Shown: piece by piece, positions 35,354 to 44,680 of the stretch | Layout: the number at the start of each line of letters is the position of its first letter | Numbering within the stretch: position 1 is the stretch's first letter | From: Psychroserpens luteus | GTDB lineage: Bacteria > Bacteroidota > Bacteroidia > Flavobacteriales > Flavobacteriaceae | Assembly: GCF_015319355.1 (NCBI RefSeq) | Contig: NZ_JADILU010000009.1 | Location: 1-64,000 of the forward strand | Reading direction: 5' to 3' | DNA: 64,000 bases | Position numbers and translations under genes: made by a program | Notes under the pieces: model-generated | Told to the model about the DNA's origin: nothing | Databases searched by the model: none | The model's input: only the letters and a program-made list of their open reading frames with translations

Positions 35354-35544
35354 ATGTATTATTTATAAGGTTGATTTTTATTTTTTTTAGTGTAGCAAAT
35401 TTACGAATTTTAAAGGAGACTCTAAAATATGTAACAAAATGTAGAATACTGTGCAGATATGTCAATAAAAGAGTCAAAACTCATCACTATATTGATGATT
35501 TAACAATTAAACTAGGCGAAAATTATAAAATTAACAACTAGACA

Positions 35545-36681
35545 CTATTTAAAACGATTCTTAATTTTGGTTGTATCACGAAGATTCGTCATAGGTCTTT
35601 CAAAAAACGCATAAAGCGCATAAGAACCAATTAGAGTAATTGTAAAATAAATTGAAAGATATATCATGAGATTTGAGTTTGATAAGCCTTCCGTAGGAAA
35701 AAAAAATTTCATCAATTGCATCACTACAGAATAGTGAATCAAATACATTGAATACGAGATTAAACTAATAATTGTAATTGGCACAACAATTAATTTAGGA
35801 GCTGATTTTATATGTGACAACAAAGGAAGCGTCAAAGCAATGGCTATAGAATTAATTGGTAAATACAAGACATTCCAAAAAAATGGATGACTTTCTATAA
35901 AGATTTGCTGAGTTGGGATTATAAAGTTTAGTCCTACAAATATTAGTCCTCCAATGATTAAAAACAAGACTCTAAATCGTCTCCAGAAATTGGGTTTAAC
36001 TAAAGAAATACAAGCTGCTAAAACGCCATAATAAATAGCGTCTATTCTATATATGGTGACTGCCTTTAGGTTGACATTCCAAAACATCATACCTGTTCCT
36101 CGATGACTGATGTTATAGTACACTTTTGTCATCATAAAGAAAAGTATTATAAGACATGTAACGATGCAAAATAATCTAGACTTGTTGATTTTCAATTTCA
36201 GAAACAACACGAGATACAAGAGTAATGGTCCAATAATATAAGCAAATTCTTCAATTGGTAAGCTCCAAGATTCTCCAAAAAACAAAGGCATTTCCCATGA
36301 GAAGTTTTGCATAAAAAAGAAGTATTGCCATAAATTATCTGGCATACTTACACCTAACATGATCGCCAAAACAACATTAAACACAAGAATTAAATAGTAG
36401 TTAGGTAAGGTTCTAAACCAACGTCTTACCCAAAAATAGGTGATTTGTTTTCGCGTAAATTCCGAAGACACAAAAAGATTATAAATTAGTCTTCCAATGA
36501 GGAATCCACTCAACACAAAAAAGATTTCGACTCCAATAACACCAGCCAAACTCATTAAATCTGTGAGTATGTTTTTTGTCTGTGGAAAAATCCAAACCGC
36601 ATGTGAGCAAACCACCAACAAAATGGCAACTGCTCTCATGATGTCGAGTCCAAAAATTCGCTTATCGTAGTTTATCTTCAT
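35545..36681 (-). CDS. Acyltransferase 3 family membrane protein
   Basis: A 378-residue integral membrane protein with about ten helices. It begins with the family motif (IFGLDIMRAVAILLVVCSHAVW, here reported in part) containing the catalytic-type His, followed by EIFFVLSGFLIGRLIYN. Members O-acylate sugars or peptidoglycan at the membrane; the target cannot be told. It is a single gene divergent from the PHM-like gene with a 38-bp intergenic region. Confidence 0.88.
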   Translation of the reverse strand: MKINYDKRIFGLDIMRAVAILLVVCSHAVWIFPQTKNILTDLMSLAGVIGVEIFFVLSGFLIGRLIYNLFVSSEFTRKQITYFWVRRWFRTLPNYYLILVFNVVLAIMLGVSMPDNLWQYFFFMQNFSWEMPLFFGESWSLPIEEFAYIIGPLLLYLVLFLKLKINKSRLFCIVTCLIILFFMMTKVYYNISHRGTGMMFWNVNLKAVTIYRIDAIYYGVLAACISLVKPNFWRRFRVLFLIIGGLIFVGLNFIIPTQQIFIESHPFFWNVLYLPINSIAIALTLPLLSHIKSAPKLIVVPITIISLISYSMYLIHYSVVMQLMKFFFPTEGLSNSNLMIYLSIYFTITLIGSYALYAFFERPMTNLRDTTKIKNRFK

Positions 36682-36719
36682 TTTTTTTATAAATGTGGTT
36701 TCATTACATTTGATTATAT

Positions 36720-37862
36720 ATGAAAAGAAGATCTAAATTTATATTAATTTTTCTAGTATTAATTCTTGTTGGTGGTTTTATTTATTTCAAATCCCTAAAG
36801 ACAAGACATCAGGAATTAATAAAATCTAAAGTCTTTTATACTTTAGGTATCGTGGATTCTGAGTGGAAAACGGAATTAACCGATAACAGTGTCACCTTCA
36901 CCTCTCCTACTTTTGTGATTAGTAATATTTACAAATCTATGGAAGGTCCAAAATCTGACCAATACCTCATGATTGATGATAGTAAAGAAGAATTACTATG
37001 GTTGACGTCTTTTAAAACCAATGCAGTTTCATCTGACGAGCAACGAAAAATGTCTAATGATTTTGTATGTCATACTAATTTTGAATATCGTGATGCAGAG
37101 CATTACAACCGTTGGAACATGACAGAGCGCATCAATTCTCAATACCCAAGAATTACATCTATAAGTAATGGTGTTGAAGCTTTTGATTTGCCAGATGGAT
37201 TTGGTTTCCCTGTATTTTCAAACGAGCGTCTTTTTATTAATGCACAAGCGCTCAATCATAACATTACAGATTCTACTTTTAATATAAAGCATAAAATAAA
37301 AATTGGTTTTACAAAAAATAGTGACAAAACACTAATTCCTTTACAACCAAAAACAGTTTTTATGATGTTTCCTTATGATCCTCAAAACCCATTTGAAGGT
37401 CCAACAGAAATGTTACCAAATGCATGTATTCCTGTTGAAACGAAAAACCATTCATATCTTGATAACGATGGCAACGCACTTTCTGGTCATTGGATTATTA
37501 CGCCAGGAAAACACAGTTATTCTTATGATACTTCTCAGCAATTACAGATAAAAGATAGTATTAGATTGCATCAAATTACCTCACATTTACATCCTTTTGC
37601 TGACCGTTTTAAACTGAAAGATAAAACTACAGGAGAAGTCATTTATGATTGCAAAAGTGAAAATTTTACAGATAAGATTGGATTAAAAAATACACCATCT
37701 TTCTCAAATCAAAAAGGAATTTGGATGTATAAAGATCATACCTATGAAATGCTTCTAGAAGTTGATAATATAACTGATAAAGACCAAGAGATGATGGCTA
37801 GTATGGCTATTTTTTATTATGATGCTGACATGGATCATAAAATCAAAGAACTAAAATTATAG
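36720..37862 (+). CDS. Membrane-anchored PHM/DBM-like copper protein (putative monooxygenase)
   Basis: A 380-residue protein with one N-terminal anchor (about 7-23) and a periplasmic body. It resembles the copper type II monooxygenase core (PHM/dopamine beta-hydroxylase). SHLH (H289, H291) followed 67 residues later by QEMMASMAIFYY (M358/M359) parallels the CuM site HxH...DEMCNLYIMYY of PHM. VCHTNF (H118) and ALNHN (H180), 62 residues apart, parallel the CuH His pair and third His. One of the two CuH His is Cys here (C117). The next gene encodes a copper chaperone. The match is from my memory of PHM motifs, not a search, so a non-catalytic copper protein remains possible. Confidence 0.6.
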   Translation: MKRRSKFILIFLVLILVGGFIYFKSLKTRHQELIKSKVFYTLGIVDSEWKTELTDNSVTFTSPTFVISNIYKSMEGPKSDQYLMIDDSKEELLWLTSFKTNAVSSDEQRKMSNDFVCHTNFEYRDAEHYNRWNMTERINSQYPRITSISNGVEAFDLPDGFGFPVFSNERLFINAQALNHNITDSTFNIKHKIKIGFTKNSDKTLIPLQPKTVFMMFPYDPQNPFEGPTEMLPNACIPVETKNHSYLDNDGNALSGHWIITPGKHSYSYDTSQQLQIKDSIRLHQITSHLHPFADRFKLKDKTTGEVIYDCKSENFTDKIGLKNTPSFSNQKGIWMYKDHTYEMLLEVDNITDKDQEMMASMAIFYYDADMDHKIKELKL

Positions 37863-37865
37863 CTT

Positions 37866-38459
37866 TTGAAAATTAAATTCCTTTTAGTTGTTCTAGTTGT
37901 ATTGATGTCTTGCAAAAACAAAACTCCTAAACTTCCTGTTTTGAGTTTTAATTATATCGATGGAAAAAAGGAACTCTATAAAATTGATAATTTTATATTT
38001 ACAAATCAGGATGGAGAAACTGTAACGTCATCTTCTACGGAAGGGAAAGTGCATACCATGAATTTCTTCTTCACGAGTTGCCCTTCTATTTGTCCGCCAA
38101 TGCGAATTAAACAACAGGATCTTGCTGAGACGTTTTCCGAAGAAAAGAATTTCAAACAGTATTCAATTTCTATAGATTTTAAAAATGATACTGTGGATAA
38201 ACTCAAAAAACATGCTGAGCTTCACAACATCAATTCTACGCAATGGAATTTACTGCGAGCACCTTCCGAAGAAAAACTAGAAGACATAGCAAGTGTATTA
38301 AAAACGAACTTCAAACCTAATGAAGATGGTACTGATTTTTACCACTCTAGCTATGTTGCTTTAATTGATAAAGAACAGTATATACGTGGATTCTATAATA
38401 TTTTGTTGGATGAAGAGGTAACCCTTTTAAAACGAGATATTGAAAGCTTGCTCGACTAG
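37866..38459 (+). CDS. SCO1/SenC-family copper chaperone lipoprotein
   Basis: A thioredoxin-fold copper-delivery protein of 197 residues. It starts at TTG 37866, giving a lipobox (VVLVVLMSCKNK, Cys16). The copper-binding CxxxC is FFTSCPSICPPMR (C72, C76) and the distant His is in DFYHSSYVALID (H160), so all three ligands are intact. SCO proteins usually load copper into cytochrome oxidase. No oxidase gene is near, whereas the PHM-like gene ends 3 bp upstream, which suggests delivery to that protein. It contains two copies of TTCCGAAG. Confidence 0.92.
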   Translation: MKIKFLLVVLVVLMSCKNKTPKLPVLSFNYIDGKKELYKIDNFIFTNQDGETVTSSSTEGKVHTMNFFFTSCPSICPPMRIKQQDLAETFSEEKNFKQYSISIDFKNDTVDKLKKHAELHNINSTQWNLLRAPSEEKLEDIASVLKTNFKPNEDGTDFYHSSYVALIDKEQYIRGFYNILLDEEVTLLKRDIESLLD

Positions 38460-38650
38460 CTTTTACTTCTGTACATTTTAATAAGCGTGTAAATAGCTAT
38501 TATAATTGCTATTAATTCTAAAAATGTCCCAAAAGTTAAAATCATTGCACCATAAGGCCAATGTTGAATTTTAAAAAGCGCTCCTAAAATAGTTGCTCCA
38601 ATTCCTAAAAGTAGTATGATTGCTGCTGGAATAAGTTTTCTTAGATTCAT
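38456..38650 (-). CDS. Small GldL-like membrane protein
   Basis: 64 residues with two membrane helices. The segment GALFKIQHWPYGAMILTFG resembles the N-terminal membrane part of GldL, the T9SS/gliding motor subunit, but the large cytoplasmic domain of GldL is absent. It is probably a stand-alone relative of unknown role. It overlaps the SCO gene end by 4 bp (tail to tail) and starts 1 bp before the MoxR stop, so it follows moxR in the same transcript. Confidence 0.7.
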   Translation of the reverse strand: MNLRKLIPAAIILLLGIGATILGALFKIQHWPYGAMILTFGTFLELIAIIIAIYTLIKMYRSKS

Positions 38651-38651
38651 T

Positions 38652-39605
38652 TTAAAATAAGCTTTTAATTATTTGTTCGTCTGTAATACCTTCGGCTTCT
38701 GCCTTATAATTTTTAATAATTCTATGACGTAGAATCCCTGAGGCTACAGCTTGAACATTCTCTATATCTGGAGAAAACTTCCCGTTAATAGCAGCATGAG
38801 TTTTGGCTGCTAAGATTAAGTTTTGTGAGGCTCTAGGTCCTGCTCCCCAATCAACAAACTCTGCAACAAGCTCTGAAGAAGTAGATGTTTTTGGTCTTGT
38901 TTTACTTACCATTTTTACAGCGTATTCTATCACATTATCTGCAACAGGAATACGACGAATCACGTTTTGAAAATCTATAATTTCTTGTGAAGAAAACAAA
39001 GCGTTTACAGTTGCTTTATGATCTGAAGTCGTTGCTTTCACAACTTGCACTTCTTCTGCAAATGATGGATATTCTAAATTAATAGCAAACATAAAACGGT
39101 CTAATTGTGCTTCTGGTAAAGGATACGTTCCTTCTTGCTCAATAGGGTTTTGAGTTGCTAATACAAAATACGGTAATTCTAATTTATAATTATGACCAGA
39201 AACAGTAACTGAGCGTTCTTGCATCGCTTCTAATAATGCAGCTTGTGTTTTTGGAGGTGTACGGTTGATCTCATCTGCTAAAATAATATTGGCAAATATT
39301 GGACCTTTGATGAATTTAAATTGTCTGTTCTCATCTAAGATTTCACTACCTAAAATATCACTAGGCATTAAATCTGGAGTAAATTGAATACGTTTAAAAT
39401 CTAAGCCTAAAGCTTGAGCAATCGTGTTTACCATTAAGGTTTTTGCTAAACCAGGAACACCAATTAATAAAGAGTGACCACCAGAAAATATAGAAATCAA
39501 AATCTGATTTACAACCTCATCTTGACCAACAATAACTTTGGCAACTTCGGTTTTTAGGGCATTATACTTTTTTACAAACTGTTCTATTGCAGCAACGTCA
39601 GACAT
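38652..39605 (-). CDS. MoxR-family AAA+ ATPase
   Basis: A 317-residue chaperone-like ATPase. Walker A is GVPGLAKTLM (about 45), Walker B is ILADEINRTPPKTQAALLEAM and sensor 1 is VLATQNPIEQEGTYPLPEAQ, all standard for MoxR. Members activate metalloenzymes or von Willebrand-domain complexes (often with BatABD genes), but such partners are not adjacent here. Instead it lies 5 bp after the PPIase genes, so it may act in envelope protein quality control. Confidence 0.93.
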   Translation of the reverse strand: MSDVAAIEQFVKKYNALKTEVAKVIVGQDEVVNQILISIFSGGHSLLIGVPGLAKTLMVNTIAQALGLDFKRIQFTPDLMPSDILGSEILDENRQFKFIKGPIFANIILADEINRTPPKTQAALLEAMQERSVTVSGHNYKLELPYFVLATQNPIEQEGTYPLPEAQLDRFMFAINLEYPSFAEEVQVVKATTSDHKATVNALFSSQEIIDFQNVIRRIPVADNVIEYAVKMVSKTRPKTSTSSELVAEFVDWGAGPRASQNLILAAKTHAAINGKFSPDIENVQAVASGILRHRIIKNYKAEAEGITDEQIIKSLF

Positions 39606-39610
39606 AAATA

Positions 39611-41068
39611 TTATTCTTTTTCAGTTTTTAACCAGTTACTACTAAATTCACAGCTTTTAAAATCATCATTGATTTTCACATACGTGTCAGAAATCTTTTC
39701 TTCTTGCCACTTTTCAATAGCTTTAAATTGTTTCTCTTGTAAAGCTAGTGCTTTAATTTTAAGATAATCACGAGCAAAATCTGCTTGGTGATCTTCAGTT
39801 CTATCTGTAACGGTTAATATTTTAAATTTAATTGGATTAACTCTATCTTGATCTTGCAGCACTAAACTAATCTCGTTGTCTGCTAAATCTTGAATTTGGC
39901 CATACAATTCAGGATCCATTTTTGTTAACTCTAAACTAGAATCTTGTGTGTATGGATTAATTAATTGTCCGCCTTCAAACTTCGTTTCTTCTTCATCACT
40001 AAACTCACGAGCTGCATCTGCAAATGTTAAATCACCAGATTCTATACGTTCTTTTACTTTAGTAATTTCTTCTTTGGCAGCTTTTACAGATTCATTTGTA
40101 ACTTCTGGACGCAATAAAATGTGTCTCACATCATATTCTTGACCTCTAATTTTTTCTAATAAAATGATATGGAATCCAAAATCTGTTTCAAAAGGCTCTG
40201 AGATTTCACCCTCTTGTAATGAGAACGCTACATCACGAAATTCTTTAACCATTTGAGGACGTTTTCTATTAAGTGTGTATTTACCACCTTTAGATCGTGC
40301 AGCAGTATCATCTGAATAAAAAACAGCTTTAGTTGTAAAACTTGCTCCATTTTCTATAACATCTGCCTTGTACTCTTTAAGTCTATCAATAACTGCTTGT
40401 TTTGCTTCTTCTGAAACTTCTGGGATCACAACAATTTGAGCCACTTTAAGTTCTGTACCAAACGTTGGCAAAGAATCTTTCGGGATGCTGTTATAATATT
40501 CTCTAACTTCTTCTGGAGTTACTTCAACGTCTTCAATAATTCTACGTTGCATATCACCTGCCAACTTTGAGTTCTTGTTGATCTCAAACATTTCTTCACG
40601 TAAGCTTTGCTCGCTATCCTTATTATAGAACTCTAAAAGCTCTGCCATAGAACCTCCTTTTTGTTCTAAGAACGCTTCAATTTGTTGCTCAATATTAGAA
40701 CGAATCTCTAGTTCATTTACTGTAATACTATCTTGTATTGCATGGTGAGCATACAATTTATCTTCTAGCAATTTTCCGAAGAGCTGACATCTAGAAATCT
40801 CTTTAATAGAAACACCTCTTGCTTGTAATTGGATGTACTCTTTATCTATATCTGAGTCTAAAACGACAAAATCTCCAACAACTGCTGCAACACCATCTAC
40901 TTTTTTACGACCAGTAGTACTCGTTGTATCTCTTTGTTTTGCAGATGCGTCAACCACATCTTCAATAATTTCTTGTGCTACTGTGATATTTGCAGCAAAT
41001 AAGGTTACAACAAGTGCTGTAATTACTGATTTATTTATAGACTTCAAATTGTTTATTTTTAATTGCAT
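39611..41068 (-). CDS. SurA-like peptidyl-prolyl isomerase (third of three)
   Basis: A periplasmic chaperone/isomerase of 485 residues from ATG 41068. A longer start at 41089 would overlap the upstream gene by 59 bp, and a TTG at 41047 is another option. After the signal peptide (VITALVVTLFAANITVAQ) come an N-terminal SurA-like helical domain (VAAVVGDFVVLDSDIDKEY) and two rotamase domains (around 180-290 and 285-400; FSDDTAARSKGG-type and GFHIILLEKIRGQEYDVRHI). It is likely to assist outer-membrane protein folding. It shares an operon with two other PpiC/SurA relatives and a MoxR ATPase. Confidence 0.88.
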   Translation of the reverse strand: MQLKINNLKSINKSVITALVVTLFAANITVAQEIIEDVVDASAKQRDTTSTTGRKKVDGVAAVVGDFVVLDSDIDKEYIQLQARGVSIKEISRCQLFGKLLEDKLYAHHAIQDSITVNELEIRSNIEQQIEAFLEQKGGSMAELLEFYNKDSEQSLREEMFEINKNSKLAGDMQRRIIEDVEVTPEEVREYYNSIPKDSLPTFGTELKVAQIVVIPEVSEEAKQAVIDRLKEYKADVIENGASFTTKAVFYSDDTAARSKGGKYTLNRKRPQMVKEFRDVAFSLQEGEISEPFETDFGFHIILLEKIRGQEYDVRHILLRPEVTNESVKAAKEEITKVKERIESGDLTFADAAREFSDEEETKFEGGQLINPYTQDSSLELTKMDPELYGQIQDLADNEISLVLQDQDRVNPIKFKILTVTDRTEDHQADFARDYLKIKALALQEKQFKAIEKWQEEKISDTYVKINDDFKSCEFSSNWLKTEKE

Positions 41069-41882
41069 CTTTAGTAATATCTTTTTCAAGTTGTTTAATC
41101 AACTCTAATTTTCTTTTGTTAATTACAATTTGTTTAATTGTAGGCTTTACGTACTCTAAAGGTGCCAAATCGTTTTGAGAAAGGACATCTTCAATTTGCA
41201 TCAAATATAGGTCTAATGAATCTTTGAGTTGTATAAAATTAGATTTTTTTAACAGTTCTTTTTTGTTTTCAGAATTTAGAACTTTAATTTTTTCGGTAAT
41301 TTGTGACGCTTTAATCCAAATAGAGTCATTGAGAGAATAACTTTTAAATTGAACAGATATAGAATCTAAAAAGCGTTTATCCTTATCATCAAAACGCTTA
41401 AATCGCTTTTCTATATCATCCTCATTTATTGCATTTTGTGGAATCGTAATATATCTAAACTTTACCAGTTCTTCATTGAGTTTAAATGTTTCTTGATTGG
41501 CTTCATAAACAGCTTGAGCTTGTGCAGCATTCATCGTTGTATCAATACTTTTTTTAACTAAAGCTTCTAGATAAGCTTTGGTATACAAATCATTTTTATA
41601 CTGCTTTATGAGTTTATTGAAATCGGTTTGCTTGTCTTCAGATAAATTGCGCTCGGCTCCTTCTAATAATAGTTGTTGTGTTGCCCAACGATTGATAAAA
41701 CTAGTGATGATTTGAATGCTATCATTAGCTGGAGTTCCTTCAACTATTAACCCTTCAATATCTTCTTCATAAAGATAGCTCTCACCAACCCTAGCCACAG
41801 GAATTCTATCGTCGGTTTCTTTAAAAAAATCACACGACACAACTAGTGAAGCAAATAATAGTATAACAAAGAGTTGTCTCAA
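41031..41882 (-). CDS. Lipoprotein, SurA-like (non-catalytic) foldase component
   Basis: A 283-residue lipoprotein (lipobox LFASLVVSCDFF). The start RIPVARVGESYLYEEDIEGL resembles the SurA/PpiD N-domain. The rest is a charged helical region, and no clear rotamase signature (HILL..., GG..G) is visible, so isomerase activity is doubtful. It lies between two true PPIase genes, starting 2 bp after the upstream one ends. It probably works with them as a chaperone. Confidence 0.75.
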   Translation of the reverse strand: MRQLFVILLFASLVVSCDFFKETDDRIPVARVGESYLYEEDIEGLIVEGTPANDSIQIITSFINRWATQQLLLEGAERNLSEDKQTDFNKLIKQYKNDLYTKAYLEALVKKSIDTTMNAAQAQAVYEANQETFKLNEELVKFRYITIPQNAINEDDIEKRFKRFDDKDKRFLDSISVQFKSYSLNDSIWIKASQITEKIKVLNSENKKELLKKSNFIQLKDSLDLYLMQIEDVLSQNDLAPLEYVKPTIKQIVINKRKLELIKQLEKDITKDAIKNKQFEVYK

Positions 41883-41883
41883 C

Positions 41884-43830
41884 TTAGTTTTTTAAGATTT
41901 GTTTTTTAACACGTTTTAGTGCTTTTTTATCAACTTCTACTTTAAAGCGTTTGTTAAGTGATGCGACCCAATTATCTTCGATATAATTTTGATAATCACT
42001 CACCACTTTACCTTTAGCCTCATCAAGTGTTTTATTAGTTGCAGGCAATACCTTTTTAACAAGTATAACATGATAAGACTCATTATGCTCATAAATTTGA
42101 GACACACCTTCTTTAAATTCAAAATCTTGAGGCAATACTTGACTTCCTTCTTCAAAAGTATTTGCTGTTGAAATCACTTTATGAATATCATCTTTATTTA
42201 TAGTTGATAAAATAGTTTCTACGAAAATATCTTTTTGTAAGTCAGCTTTCACCTTCTCTATAGTTTCTTTAGAAGCCGAAGATAAAATGACAGCATCCAC
42301 TCTATTGCTCCAAACATAATTAGAACTGTTATTTTTAAAGAACTTTTTTAAACCAACTGTATCTTTTACAGCTGCGTTCCAAACTTCTTTTTCCATAAGA
42401 TCAAACAATAAAAGTCCATCTCTGTATTCTTTTAAAACAAAAGCAAAATCCTCATTTTCAAATTCTAGATTATCTTCATGATACTTTAATATTTGTTGTT
42501 CTAAAAAAGCATCATACTCTGTATTTAAAAGTGATTTAAAATCTACAGCTCTATTATTATATTTACGTTGAATACTCATTAAGAAACCTGCAAAATCATC
42601 ATAAGAAATTTTAGTATCTCTAATGGTAATTAAAGCTCCATCTTTTATGTCTTCTGGAGTTTTCCAAGACTGCTTAAAAAATCCTTCATTAAGGATTGTT
42701 TCCATATAAGCTAAACCTTCTTTTTTATTTTCTTTAACTTTATATTTTGCCATTAGTTTTTTCACTAATGCAGAATTTATGAGTTCTGATCTAGAATCTC
42801 GCTTTACCCTATTTTCAAGTTCACCTTTAACCTCTTCAAAAGGCTGGATTCCTTTTTTATTGATTAATTTAACAATGTGCCATCCATAATCTGTTTTAAA
42901 AGGTTTAGACATATCTCCTTTGTTTTCTAAAGAGAAAGCCACATCTTCAAATTCTTTTGCTCGCAATTGACCACCTGTAAATGGAGCTAATGCACCTCCT
43001 TTTTGAGATGAGCTTTTATCATCTGAAAATTGCTTAGCCAAAGATTCAAATTTCTCACCTTGTTGCAATTTCTTGTAGATTTGATTGATTCGTTCTTCTG
43101 GATTTACGGTACTATCATTTTGTTTTATCGACACCATAATATGTGCAACCGTTGCCTCTCCAAGAGATGGACGTTTTTCAAACACTTTAACAACATGATA
43201 CCCAAAACGAGTTCTAAAAGGCATTGAGACATCTCCAACTGGAGTATTAAATGCAGCTGTTTCAAAAGGATATACCATTTTAAATCCGCCAAAATAACCT
43301 AAATCTTCTGCAAAAACACTTTTACCATCATGCACCTCTTTTTGAACTGCTTCAAAACCTTCATTGATGACACGTTCTCGTAATTTGAGCACTTTATTAT
43401 ACACTGCTAAGGTATCATCTGTTACAGATTCATCTATACGAACTAAAATATGTGATGCTTTCACATCATTAGTTGTACGTTCATAAGCTTCTCTAACTAA
43501 AACATCTGTCACTTTATTATCTGACATGTAATTTTTGATGAGTTGCTTTTTATAATTATTAAACTCTCTAATGTATTTAGCATCTTCGTTTAAACCTAAA
43601 CGACGTGCTTCTTTTACTTTTAATTGGTAATTAATAAAAAGTTCCAGATAAGCATCAATATCTTTTTGACTCTCATCTTTTACAAGGTCTAAATTTTTGT
43701 TATATACCCTTACAAATTCAGAAGACATAATAGGATCTCCATCAACTGTGAATAAAACATCATCATTTTTTACTTGTGCTTGAGCTAAAAAAGCAAAACA
43801 GAAACAAACTATGCTTACTAATAATTTCAT
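41884..43830 (-). CDS. Peptidyl-prolyl isomerase with two PpiC rotamase domains
   Basis: A 648-residue periplasmic foldase. The signal peptide (MKLLVSIVCFCFAFLAQAQ) is followed by an N-terminal domain and two adjacent rotamase modules. The first contains VKASHILVRIDE and FGYHVVKVFEKRPSLGEATVAHI; the second contains KGGALAPFTGGQ and YGWHIVKLINKKG. A long C-terminal region (about 380-640) follows. It is the first gene of the PPIase-moxR unit. Its leader carries the element shared with the gene at 9778. Confidence 0.9.
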   Translation of the reverse strand: MKLLVSIVCFCFAFLAQAQVKNDDVLFTVDGDPIMSSEFVRVYNKNLDLVKDESQKDIDAYLELFINYQLKVKEARRLGLNEDAKYIREFNNYKKQLIKNYMSDNKVTDVLVREAYERTTNDVKASHILVRIDESVTDDTLAVYNKVLKLRERVINEGFEAVQKEVHDGKSVFAEDLGYFGGFKMVYPFETAAFNTPVGDVSMPFRTRFGYHVVKVFEKRPSLGEATVAHIMVSIKQNDSTVNPEERINQIYKKLQQGEKFESLAKQFSDDKSSSQKGGALAPFTGGQLRAKEFEDVAFSLENKGDMSKPFKTDYGWHIVKLINKKGIQPFEEVKGELENRVKRDSRSELINSALVKKLMAKYKVKENKKEGLAYMETILNEGFFKQSWKTPEDIKDGALITIRDTKISYDDFAGFLMSIQRKYNNRAVDFKSLLNTEYDAFLEQQILKYHEDNLEFENEDFAFVLKEYRDGLLLFDLMEKEVWNAAVKDTVGLKKFFKNNSSNYVWSNRVDAVILSSASKETIEKVKADLQKDIFVETILSTINKDDIHKVISTANTFEEGSQVLPQDFEFKEGVSQIYEHNESYHVILVKKVLPATNKTLDEAKGKVVSDYQNYIEDNWVASLNKRFKVEVDKKALKRVKKQILKN

Positions 43831-43856
43831 GTGTTATAATTTATTTTTTTTGAAGT

Positions 43857-43919
43857 TCACATGTTGTTCTCTATTAATCATTGTTATGAATAATAGAGAT
43901 TTTAACATGCTCGATTCAT
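43857..43919 (-). promoter_or_regulatory. Shared leader/promoter element, copy B
   Basis: Read toward 43830: ATGAATCGAGCATGTTAA (43919-43902), 19 nt, AATGATTAAT (43882-43873), 4 nt, AACAAC (43868-43863). The blocks and spacings equal those of copy A at 9804-9866. Here the middle forms a 14-bp inverted repeat with one mismatch (43868-43881 and 43886-43899), flanked by CATGTT/AACATG. Confidence 0.5.
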
Positions 43920-43925
43920 TTGGTT

Positions 43926-44224
43926 AAATATAATTTAATAATTGTAGTACATCCATCATGTCAAAAGGTATTGCATGATACATGTTTAAATTTATTTATT
44001 GAAATTGAATTTGTGTATCCAATTTCAGCAAAAATAAAACAATTGTCATATAAAACAAGTCGCTTTTAACAAACGTTAAGACCATTGTATTTAGTATGCT
44101 TAATTAACGCTTAAAATCATAACTTTAACCGCTTGGCTAATATTATGGTTATTGGACTTTCCAATCGTCTATATATTTTAAAAATAACTTATCTTTAAGC
44201 TTGAATAATCCCTCTAAATTCAAA
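43926..44224. other. Intergenic region, no gene seen
   Basis: An A/T-rich stretch between divergent transcription units. The only features I can name are TATCTTTA at 44190-44197, a likely -7 element for the SRPBCC gene, and a TTG (44201) just after it that opens a longer but unlikely reading frame. Confidence 0.5.
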
Positions 44225-44680
44225 ATGAAATACACAACAGAAATAAAGGTTAATGTTCCTTTAGATGAGTTTATAAAAAAAATGGATAATGTTGACAACA
44301 TGAAACATTGGCAACGTGGATTGGTTTCTGCAGAGCATATATCTGGTGACTTAGGTCAATTAGGCGCCAAAATGAAACTCAATTATAAATTTGGAAAGCG
44401 TAAAATGCAAATTATTGAAACCATAACAAAACGTAATTTCCCAAACGAGTTTCATGCCAATTACACCACAAAATCCATGCATAATGTACAGCAAAATTAT
44501 TTTGAAAAAACTAGTGAAGGATTCACAAAATGGACATCTAAGAGTGAGTATGTACCTTTAAATTTCTCAATGAGACTCATGTTATTTTTTATGCCAAGAA
44601 CCTTCAAAAAACAATCGCAAAAATACATGCAAGATTTTAAAAATTTTGCAGAAAACGGAATCTCTGTCACCAATGCGTAA
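44225..44680 (+). CDS. SRPBCC-family (START-like) protein
   Basis: A 151-residue cytoplasmic protein with the SRPBCC helix-grip fold. MKYTTEIKVNVPLDEFIKKM begins with the usual beta-strand and helix, then VDNMKHWQRGLVSAEHISG and a GAKMKLNYKFGKRKMQIIETI strand pair follow. Members bind hydrophobic ligands; the ligand is unknown. ATG 44225 follows the -7 element, unlike the TTG at 44201. It overlaps the next small gene by 8 bp (ATGCGTAA), indicating coupling. Confidence 0.8.
   Translation: MKYTTEIKVNVPLDEFIKKMDNVDNMKHWQRGLVSAEHISGDLGQLGAKMKLNYKFGKRKMQIIETITKRNFPNEFHANYTTKSMHNVQQNYFEKTSEGFTKWTSKSEYVPLNFSMRLMLFFMPRTFKKQSQKYMQDFKNFAENGISVTNA

Noticed and set aside
35347-35541. 64-residue frame between aconitase and the acyltransferase
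   Set aside because: Composition is not protein-like, there is no promoter, and it starts inside the aconitase start region. The gap 35354-35544 shows no gene.
38456-38650. GldL itself
   Set aside because: It is too short (64 residues), lacks the cytoplasmic domain, and no gldK, gldM or gldN is adjacent.
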